A stretch of 14,441 bases of DNA from Clostridia bacterium (GTDB lineage Bacteria > Bacillota_A > Clostridia > Peptostreptococcales > Anaerovoracaceae): positions 1-14,441 of the forward strand of contig JAKSSI010000006.1 in NCBI GenBank assembly GCA_024403175.1, read 5' to 3'. The notes below the pieces were generated by a model that ran no database searches, was not told the origin of the DNA, and saw only the letters and a list, made by a program, of their open reading frames with translations. Shown here in pieces: positions 8,906 through 14,441 of this stretch (position 1 is its first letter; each line of letters opens with the position of its first letter). Both the position numbers and the translations under genes were made by a program.

Positions 8906-8923
8906 GGCTATTAATTTTTTTTT
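8881..8923 (+). terminator. Intrinsic terminator of the cobalamin operon
   Basis: An 11-bp stem pairs 8881-8891 (ATTAGTAGCCC) with 8905-8915 (GGGCTATTAAT), with a single G-T wobble. A T tract at 8915-8923 follows. The left arm lies inside the last codons of the permease and the stop codon TAG (8903-8905) sits at the base of the right arm. The terminator is therefore nested in the gene end and separates the cobalamin operon from metY-cysK. Confidence 0.88.
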
Positions 8924-8930
8924 GCAATTA

Positions 8931-8955
8931 CCTATTGACACGGTAGGCGAATAGG
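8931..8955. promoter_or_regulatory. Inverted repeat around the metY -35 box, candidate operator
   Basis: CCTATT (8931-8936) and AATAGG (8950-8955) are perfect inverted copies separated by 13 nt. A further TAGG sits at 8944-8947, so TAGG recurs every 8 nt on that side. The repeat straddles the -35 hexamer, where a bound repressor would block RNA polymerase. Operators of Rrf2-family cysteine regulators of Firmicutes (CymR type) often contain ATAGG-like half-sites, so such a regulator is a reasonable guess. No regulator gene is present in the window, and the repeat is short enough to arise by chance. Confidence 0.4.
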
Positions 8956-8964
8956 AGATATATT
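8935..8964 (+). promoter_or_regulatory. Sigma-A type promoter of metY-cysK
   Basis: A perfect -35 hexamer TTGACA (8935-8940) is followed after 18 nt by TATATT (8959-8964), a 5/6 match to the -10 consensus. Transcription would start near 8971, leaving a leader of about 45 nt before metY. That leader ends in a strong ribosome binding site, AAAGGAG at 9001-9007, 7 nt from the ATG. It is too short for an S-box or T-box riboswitch, so control probably acts at the promoter. Confidence 0.75.
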
Positions 8965-9014
8965 ATTTAAAAATATATTTCGCAAAATAATAATTAGTAT
9001 AAAGGAGAAATAAA

Positions 9015-10295
9015 ATGTCTAACTATAAATTTGAAACACTTCAGCTTCACGTAGGTCAGGAACAGCCAGATCCAGCATCCGATGCAAGAGCAGTACCAAT
9101 TTACGCTACAACTTCTTATGTATTTAGAAACAGCCAGCACGCAGCAGATCGTTTTGGTTTAGCAGATGCAGGAAACATCTATGGTCGTCTTACAAACAGC
9201 ACACAGGGCGTCTTCGAACAGAGAATTGCAGCTCTTGAAGGCGGCGTTGCAGGTTTAGCAGTAGCTTCTGGTGCAGCGGCAATTACTTATACAATTCAGG
9301 CTCTTGCAAAGCAGGGCGAACACATCGTTGCACAGAAGACTATCTACGGTGGAACATCTAATCTTTTAGCTCATACACTTCCACTTTACGGAATTTCCGC
9401 AACATTCGTAGATGCTCATAATCTTGCCGAAGTTGAAGGCGCAATTCAGGAAAACACAAAGGCAATCTATATCGAAACACTTGGTAATCCAAACTCTGAT
9501 ATTCCAGATATCGATGCCATTGCAGAAATCGCTCACAAGCACGGACTTCCACTCATAATCGACAACACATTTGGTACACCATATCTTATCCGTCCTATCG
9601 AACACGGTGCAGATGTAGTTGTTCACTCTGCTACAAAGTTTATCGGCGGACACGGAACTACACTTGGTGGTGTAATCGTTGACAGCGGTAAGTTCGATTG
9701 GGCTGCAAGCGGAAAGTATCCTTGGATCTCCGAACCAAACCCAAGCTATCACGGCGTAAAGTTCACTGATGCAGCAGGTCCTGCAGCATTCGTTACATAT
9801 ATTAGAGCCATTCTCCTCCGTGATGAGGGCGCTTGCATCTCTCCATTCGCAGCATTCCTTCTCCTTCAGGGAACAGAAACTCTCAGCTTACGTCTTGAAA
9901 GACATGCTGAAAATGCAAAGAAGGTTGTTGATTATCTTGTAAAGCATCCTAAGGTTGCAAAGGTTAACCACCCAAGCCTTCCTGATCATCCAGATCATGC
10001 ACTTTATGAAAAGTACTTCCCAAACGGCGGCGCATCCATCTTTACATTTGAGATTAAGGGCGGCCAGGAAGAAGCATTCAAGTTTATTGATAGTCTTAAG
10101 ATTTTTTCTCTCCTTGCAAACGTTGCAGACGTAAAATCTTTGGTTATTCACCCGGCTACAACAACTCACTCTCAGCTTACAGATGAAGAACTTGCAGATG
10201 TAGGCATTAGCCGTAGCACAATTCGTCTCTCCATCGGTACAGAACATATCGACGATATTATCGGAGATTTAGAACAGGCATTCGCAGCAGTATAG
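9015..10295 (+). CDS. metY: MetY, O-acetylhomoserine sulfhydrylase
   Basis: MetY is a cytoplasmic PLP enzyme of the Cys/Met metabolism family. It converts O-acetyl-L-homoserine and sulfide to L-homocysteine and acetate, the direct sulfhydrylation route to methionine. The protein is 426 aa, the length expected for MetY and longer than the roughly 380-400 aa of MetB/MetC. It begins with FETLQLHVGQEQPDPASDAR, typical of MetY. Visible residues include YGRLTNST (56-63), ASGAAAI (84-90), D183 in IIDNTFGTPY (PLP nitrogen), and the Schiff-base lysine K208 in VHSATKFIGGHG. The C-terminal part has SLVIHPATTTHSQL and RLSIGTEHIDDIIGDL. Arginine is often CGT and leucine often CTC here, unlike the AGA/CTT-rich cobalamin genes, suggesting high expression. 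It is the first gene of a two-gene operon with cysK, 16 nt apart. Confidence 0.95.
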   Translation: MSNYKFETLQLHVGQEQPDPASDARAVPIYATTSYVFRNSQHAADRFGLADAGNIYGRLTNSTQGVFEQRIAALEGGVAGLAVASGAAAITYTIQALAKQGEHIVAQKTIYGGTSNLLAHTLPLYGISATFVDAHNLAEVEGAIQENTKAIYIETLGNPNSDIPDIDAIAEIAHKHGLPLIIDNTFGTPYLIRPIEHGADVVVHSATKFIGGHGTTLGGVIVDSGKFDWAASGKYPWISEPNPSYHGVKFTDAAGPAAFVTYIRAILLRDEGACISPFAAFLLLQGTETLSLRLERHAENAKKVVDYLVKHPKVAKVNHPSLPDHPDHALYEKYFPNGGASIFTFEIKGGQEEAFKFIDSLKIFSLLANVADVKSLVIHPATTTHSQLTDEELADVGISRSTIRLSIGTEHIDDIIGDLEQAFAAV

Positions 10296-10311
10296 AAAGG
10301 AAGTTTAAATC

Positions 10312-11229
10312 ATGGCTAACATTTATAAATCAGCAGATCAGTTAATCGGAAAGACCCCATTACTCGAACTCACACATATTGAAAAGGAAAACGATCTTAA
10401 GGCAACAGTTCTTGCTAAGCTTGAATATTTCAACCCAGCTGGAAGTGTTAAGGATAGAATTGCAAAGGCTATTATCGATGATGCAGAAGCAAGCGGCGCA
10501 TTAAAGCCAGGCGCTACAATTATCGAACCTACATCTGGTAATACAGGTATTGGTCTTGCATCTGTTGCAGCTGCAAGAGGATACAAGCTTATCCTTACAA
10601 TGCCTGAAACAATGAGCGTTGAACGTAGACAGCTCATCAAGGCTTACGGTGCAGAAATCGTTCTCACAGAAGGCACAAAGGGCATGAAGGGTGCTATTGC
10701 AAAGGCTGAAGAACTTGCAAAGGAAATTGAAAATAGTTTCATCCCAGGACAGTTTGTAAATCCTGCAAATCCAAAGGCTCATTTCGCAACAACAGGTCCT
10801 GAAATCTGGGAAGATACAGATGGAAAGGTTGATATCTTTGTTGCAGGCGTAGGTACAGGCGGAACAGTTACAGGTACAGGTGAATTCCTTAAGTCCAAGA
10901 ATCCTAACGTAAAGGTTGTTGCTGTAGAACCTGCTACATCTGCAGTTCTTTCTACAGGTGTTGCTGGCCCACACAAGATTCAGGGTATCGGTGCAGGTTT
11001 CGTTCCTGATGTTCTCGATGAGATAGTCACCGTCTCCAACGAAGATGCATTTGCCACAGGCAAGCTCATTGGCCGTAAGGAAGGCGTACTCGTTGGTATT
11101 TCCGCAGGTGCAGCAACATGGGCTGCAATTCAGCTTGCAAAGCGTCCTGAAAATGCAGGAAAGACTATAGTAGTTCTTCTCCCAGATACAGGCGATAGAT
11201 ATCTCTCCACTCCACTTTTTGCAGACTAA
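10312..11229 (+). CDS. cysK: CysK, cysteine synthase A (O-acetylserine sulfhydrylase)
   Basis: CysK is a PLP fold-type II enzyme that makes L-cysteine and acetate from O-acetyl-L-serine and sulfide. At 305 aa it matches the family. The Schiff-base lysine is K47 in [10 protein letters not shown]. The substrate loop PTSGNTG is at 73-79, the PLP-phosphate loop GTGGT at 181-185, the family region GISAGAA at 262-268, and the C-terminal [10 protein letters not shown] at 291-300. The run [19 protein letters not shown] (98-116) is the classic cysteine-synthase stretch. The ribosome binding site AAAGGAAG at 10296-10303 lies 8 nt before the ATG. Co-transcription with metY places both sulfide-fixing reactions under one promoter. 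CysM is a possible alternative, but the motifs fit CysK better. Confidence 0.95.
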   Translation: MANIYKSADQLIGKTPLLELTHIEKENDLKATVLAKLEYFNPAGSVKDRIAKAIIDDAEASGALKPGATIIEPTSGNTGIGLASVAAARGYKLILTMPETMSVERRQLIKAYGAEIVLTEGTKGMKGAIAKAEELAKEIENSFIPGQFVNPANPKAHFATTGPEIWEDTDGKVDIFVAGVGTGGTVTGTGEFLKSKNPNVKVVAVEPATSAVLSTGVAGPHKIQGIGAGFVPDVLDEIVTVSNEDAFATGKLIGRKEGVLVGISAGAATWAAIQLAKRPENAGKTIVVLLPDTGDRYLSTPLFAD

Positions 11230-11242
11230 AAGATTTAGAAAT

Positions 11243-11279
11243 AAAAAAGCAAGGAGACCAATTTGCTCCTTGCTTTTAT
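11243..11279. terminator. Bidirectional intrinsic terminator between convergent cysK and the DUF1576 gene
   Basis: A perfect 12-bp stem pairs AAAAGCAAGGAG (11245-11256) with CTCCTTGCTTTT (11266-11277) around a 9-nt loop. It ends in T's on the + strand, while the A run at 11243-11248 gives a T run on the - strand. It sits 14 nt after the cysK stop and 18 nt beyond the stop of the converging gene, so it can terminate both. Confidence 0.88.
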
Positions 11280-11294
11280 CTTGCTTTTTAATTT

Positions 11295-12635
11295 TTACTT
11301 ATCCTTTGAGCTTCGTTCAACGATGAGTAACACTGCTGACAGTATGATGGCTATAATTCCAGCGTTGAAACCGCCGTTGTAAATCATAAGGCCTCCGTGC
11401 AGTTTTGCGGTATATTTGCAGATTGCTGCGCAGCCGAAGCCTCCGGCAACGCCCCATAGCACATTGTGTTTTTTAACAACAGGGCAAAGGCCTGTGGCAA
11501 ATGCCATAGAGTTAAACATACTCTGTGTAGCTAAATTCCATTCACCTGCTAAGAGTAAATGTATAATGCTGTAAACTATGTAGCCCAATACTATTGGCCA
11601 GGTGTTTCTTGGTGTCTGTGCGTGGCAAGAGAATGTGAGCGCTGCGAAAACTACTCCTGTAGTTGGACCTGTAAAGCCTACACCATTTTGGCCACCGCAT
11701 AAAATAAACAAATCGTAAACTGCAAGAATGAAGAATCCGTAGAATCCGATGTTTATAAGGCAAGGCACCATGCCATAGCGGTCTACGTTGAGTTCTTCAG
11801 TGGAATTCTCTAAAAGAATTTTGTATCCGTAGAAGCTTTTATTGTTTAAGTACCATCCGAACAAGAGGGCGCTTAAAAAGATTACTATATCGACTGCATT
11901 TACAAATGCAAAATACGATCTTCCAACTTGTTCGTATAGTGGGTTGTGCAGAGAGATGTTGGTAATCATATGCTTGTCTCTTAACACAAACGCAAAAACA
12001 TATATAACTACACCTATTATTCCGCCGCCTACGCCTGCATTGTAAAGGTTGTAGCCGCGGTGGAGTTTTTTTGCAAAATCCAAAACGATAGGGAAGATAA
12101 TGCCTATAACAAGGCTCAATACAATGGTGATGCAAACACTGAATACAGTAGTCTTTGGATTTTCCAGATTGAAATCATCGATGTCGTATCTGAAAAGAAG
12201 TTCGCTGACAAGTGGAGCAAAGCATGAAGCCAGCATGCAAAGATGAAGATTGTTCTTCAGCTTTTTTCCTCTGATAACAAGGCCGATAGCAGTGCCTATT
12301 GCAACAGGCCAGATATTTAAGATATTTTTTCCATAAAAACCATGGGCAATTACAAGAAAATAGCCCATCATAACCGGCGCGCCGGCTTCTGCCTTTAAGA
12401 TAATTACAGGAAGAATTGCGGCAAAACCGCAAAGAGACGCATTAAGGTATGCGGCGCCTAGACTTCCTACTTCGAAATAGTCTGTTACCAACTTGGATGG
12501 AAGGAGTACTATTTTTCCTAAATGTGAAAGTATGGAAAATCCTTCGCCTGTATAAATAGCAGCGCAAACAGAAGCTACTAAAAGGGCAAAGGAAATATAA
12601 ACGCATGAAATTTTAATTATTTTTGAATCGCTCAT
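11295..12635 (-). CDS. DUF1576 family integral membrane protein with internal duplication, function unknown
   Basis: This 446-aa, very hydrophobic protein resembles the DUF1576 family of Firmicutes, whose function is not known to me. It is predicted to span the membrane about ten or more times. Two halves repeat each other: AKKLHRGYNLYNAGVGGGII (188-207) matches TAKLHGGLMIYNGGFNAGII (409-428). The region around SLGAAYLNASLCGFAAIL (58-75) resembles GFTGPTTGVVFAALTF (320-335), and NIWPVAIGTAIG (107-118) resembles NTWPIVLGYIVY (344-355). Such tandem halves are common in channels and transporters, so a transport role is a guess. The preferred start is ATG 12635; an in-frame TTG at 12656 would add seven residues but has no ribosome binding site. 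The site before the ATG is also weak (AATAAG). It converges on cysK and diverges from the ygiQ gene. Confidence 0.78.
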   Translation of the reverse strand: MSDSKIIKISCVYISFALLVASVCAAIYTGEGFSILSHLGKIVLLPSKLVTDYFEVGSLGAAYLNASLCGFAAILPVIILKAEAGAPVMMGYFLVIAHGFYGKNILNIWPVAIGTAIGLVIRGKKLKNNLHLCMLASCFAPLVSELLFRYDIDDFNLENPKTTVFSVCITIVLSLVIGIIFPIVLDFAKKLHRGYNLYNAGVGGGIIGVVIYVFAFVLRDKHMITNISLHNPLYEQVGRSYFAFVNAVDIVIFLSALLFGWYLNNKSFYGYKILLENSTEELNVDRYGMVPCLINIGFYGFFILAVYDLFILCGGQNGVGFTGPTTGVVFAALTFSCHAQTPRNTWPIVLGYIVYSIIHLLLAGEWNLATQSMFNSMAFATGLCPVVKKHNVLWGVAGGFGCAAICKYTAKLHGGLMIYNGGFNAGIIAIILSAVLLIVERSSKDK

Positions 12636-12678
12636 GTACTTATTTTGTATTTTCAAATAATAAAACCACTAATTAATT

Positions 12679-12707
12679 ATTCTAAAAGAATTGCCCTTGT
12701 CTTGCAA
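12679..12707 (-). promoter_or_regulatory. Probable promoter of the DUF1576 gene
   Basis: Read on the - strand, TTGCAA (12707-12702, 4/6 match to the -35 consensus) is followed after exactly 17 nt by TAGAAT (12684-12679, 5/6 match to -10). Initiation would fall about 35 nt before the ATG at 12635. It overlaps the oppositely directed ygiQ promoter by 17 bp. Confidence 0.5.
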
Positions 12708-12719
12708 ACCAAATATAAT
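12691..12719 (+). promoter_or_regulatory. Probable promoter of the ygiQ-like gene
   Basis: TTGCCC (12691-12696, 4/6 match to -35) is separated by 17 nt from a perfect TATAAT (12714-12719). A start near 12726 would leave a leader of about 30 nt. The ribosome binding site before ATG 12755 is weak (AAAGTGG, with a T breaking the usual AAAGGAGG). Confidence 0.6.
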
Positions 12720-12754
12720 AAAATGTAAACGTTTTTTAGTGGGAAAGTGGTTAA

Positions 12755-14441
12755 ATGAAGCAGTTTTTACCTATAACTAAAAAGGAAATGCAAGATAGGG
12801 GCTGGGAGCAGCCTGATTTTGTGTATGTAATAGCGGATGCCTATGTAGACCATTCGTCTTTTGTTTTTTATTATTAGCCGAGTTTTGGAATCAATAGGCT
12901 ACAAAGTGGCTATTATATCTCAGCCGGCTTGGCACGTTTCAAAGAGTATTACAACCTTTGGCGAGCCACGCCTTGGATTTTTAGTTAGCGGCGGAAATAT
13001 GGATTCCATGGTAAACCACTATACTACCAACAAGAAGCCAAGATCTACTGATGCCTATACGCCGGGGGGAAAGCGCGGCAAGCGCCCTGACTATCCTACA
13101 ACTGTTTATTGCAACTTAATTAAGCAGCAGTATAAAAACAGTCCTGTAATTATAGGCGGCATTGAAGCCAGCTTAAGAAGGCTTGCTCATTACGACTATT
13201 GGAGCGGCAAGCTTAAGCGTTCTATCCTATTGGATTCCGGTGCAGATCTTCTTGTATACGGAATGGGCGAGCTTTCTATTGTGGAAGTGGCCGACGCCTT
13301 AGACAGCGGCATGGCAGTGTCTGATATTACTTACATTGCCGGCACAGTTTATAAGACAAGAAGCACAGAAAATGTTTACGAAGGCATAGATCTTCCTGAA
13401 TATAACAGCATGCTTTTGGATAAGATTGAATACGCCAAGAGCTTTGCTATTCAGTATAAAAACACAGACTTTGCACAGGCAAAGCCTTTAATTGAAAAGT
13501 ATGGCGAAAACCGTTATGTGGTTCAGAATCCGCCATCTCGTCCACTTACAACTATGGAAATGGACGACATCTATGAGCTTCCATATATGAATGCTTGGCA
13601 TCCATCTTACGACAAGGATGGCGGTGTGCCAGCGCTTAAGGAAATTAAATTCTCTCTTACAAGCAACCGTGGTTGTTTTGGTGCGTGCAGTTTCTGCGCT
13701 CTCACTTTCCATCAGGGCAGAATTGTTCAGACAAGAAGCCACGAATCTTTGGTAAAAGAGGCTGAAGAGATGACAAAGTATCCTGATTTTAAGGGATATA
13801 TTCACGATGTTGGTGGCCCTACAGCTAACTTTAGACGCCCGGCTTGCGATAAGCAGATGGAACACGGTGCTTGCCAGCATAAGCAGTGCCTTTACCCAAC
13901 AGTTTGCAAAAGCATGAAGGTGGATCATTCAGATTACATAGAACTTTTGCGTAAACTTAGGGCTATTAAGGGTGTTAAGAAAGTTTTTGTACGCTCGGGT
14001 ATTCGTTTTGATTATCTTATGGCAGATAAGAAAGACGATTTTATTTGGGAGCTTTCAAAATATCATGTTAGCGGTCAGCTTAGAGTGGCGCCTGAACATG
14101 TTTCCGACCATGTGTTAGACCTTATGGGTAAGCCAAGAAATGAAGTTTATCAGGCGTTTATAGATAAGTTTAATCAGGTTAACGAAAAGCTTGGTATGGA
14201 GCAGTATGCCGTACCTTATCTTATTTCGTCGCATCCTGGCTCTGAGATAAAAGATGCTATCGCATTAGCCGAAAGTGTTAGAGATATGGGCTACATGCCG
14301 GAGCAGGTGCAAGACTTCTACCCAACACCTTCTACGCTTTCTACGGTTATGTACTACACTGGTGTGGATCCACGCACTTTAAAGCCTGTATATATTCCGT
14401 CCGACCCGCATGAAAAGGCTATGCAGCGTGCGCTTATACAG
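12755..14441 (+). pseudogene. YgiQ family radical SAM protein (UPF0313), frameshifted near the N-terminus, runs off the window
   Basis: The gene opens at ATG 12755 as FLPITKKEMQDRGW...DAYVDHSSF, the standard YgiQ beginning, but meets TAG at 12875-12877. The family sequence resumes in the +1 frame from 12870 (IISRVLESIGYKV...) and stays open to the window end. Between F36 and the resumed IISR only 7 nt are present where the usual G-x-A would need 9, so a 2-nt deletion near the T6 run (12864-12869) is the likely change. Downstream, the Radical_SAM_N region leads to the cluster motif CFGACSFC, with Cys codons at 13674, 13686 and 13695 (CxxxCxxC), and to a second Cys group at 13845-13907. The cellular function of YgiQ proteins is unknown. 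No other frameshift was found through 14441. The C-terminal DUF3362 region would lie beyond the window. A sequencing error is possible. Confidence 0.85.

Noticed and set aside
8971..8980. AAATATATTT palindrome just after the metY promoter
   Set aside because: Perfect but low-complexity A/T palindrome, expected in such AT-rich intergenic DNA.
8924..9014. Possible riboswitch (S-box, T-box or cobalamin) before metY
   Set aside because: The likely leader is about 45 nt with no terminator or aptamer-like helices, too short for these classes.
9366..9752. 128-aa open frame on the - strand inside metY, with others like it inside cobJ, cysK and cbiJET
   Set aside because: They lie wholly inside strongly recognised genes, are rich in Cys, Ser and Asn as expected for antisense readings, and have no family features or ribosome binding sites.
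12636..12656. TTG start at 12656 for the DUF1576 protein
   Set aside because: There is no ribosome binding site before it, and the added residues are polar with no family meaning; ATG 12635 is simpler.
12664..12752. AACCACT (12664-12670) and AGTGGTT (12746-12752) as a long-range inverted repeat across the divergent intergenic region
   Set aside because: Seven bases over 75 nt in an AT-rich region can occur by chance, and the arms do not line up symmetrically with the promoters.
13488..13928. 146-aa open frame on the - strand inside the ygiQ gene
   Set aside because: The + strand in this interval encodes the YgiQ radical SAM core, including its cysteines. The antisense frame shows nothing recognisable.

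Overview
The window looks like chromosomal DNA from an anaerobic, AT-rich Firmicute, most likely a member of the Clostridia. Three things point there: the oxygen-independent (cobalt-early) cobalamin pathway, the predominance of AGA for arginine in the cobalamin genes, and a DUF1576 membrane protein next to a YgiQ-type radical SAM gene. No rRNA, tRNA, CRISPR array, transposase or phage gene was seen, and the species cannot be named from this sequence alone.

Region 1 (1-8905, + strand) is the 3' part of a cobalamin biosynthesis operon. It holds the tail of cbiF, then cbiG, cobJ/cbiH, a three-domain cbiJ-cbiE-cbiT fusion, cbiB, a CobD-type aminotransferase/decarboxylase, cobQ/cbiP, a CobO-type corrinoid adenosyltransferase, and an ion-transporter-superfamily permease. 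Junctions are overlaps or gaps of at most about 10 nt, so this reads as one translationally coupled unit. It ends at an intrinsic terminator whose stem starts inside the last gene. Together the enzymes carry the corrin ring from cobalt-precorrin-4/5 through ring contraction, C1, C17, C5 and C15 methylation and reduction. They then perform adenosylation, side-chain amidation and aminopropanol-arm attachment. The operon start and any cobalamin riboswitch lie upstream of the window. CbiA, CbiC, CbiD, CbiL and the lower-ligand genes (CobU, CobS, CobT) are not here.

Region 2 (8924-11279, + strand) is a two-gene sulfur-assimilation operon, metY-cysK. It has its own near-consensus promoter, with a 6-bp inverted repeat around the -35 box that may be an operator. 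MetY makes homocysteine from O-acetylhomoserine and sulfide; CysK makes cysteine from O-acetylserine and sulfide. The operon ends at a strong hairpin that is also suited to terminate the convergent gene.

Region 3 (11295-14441) holds a DUF1576 integral membrane protein on the - strand with a clear internal duplication. A 120-nt divergent intergenic region carries two overlapping promoter-like elements. On the + strand follows a YgiQ-family radical SAM gene that runs off the window. It is frameshifted about 36 codons after its start, so as written it cannot make full-length protein from its normal start.

The most notable points are the ygiQ frameshift, the CbiJ-CbiE-CbiT fusion, the transporter embedded in the cobalamin operon, and the duplicated DUF1576 protein. 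Nothing in the window amounts to a clearly undescribed multi-gene system.
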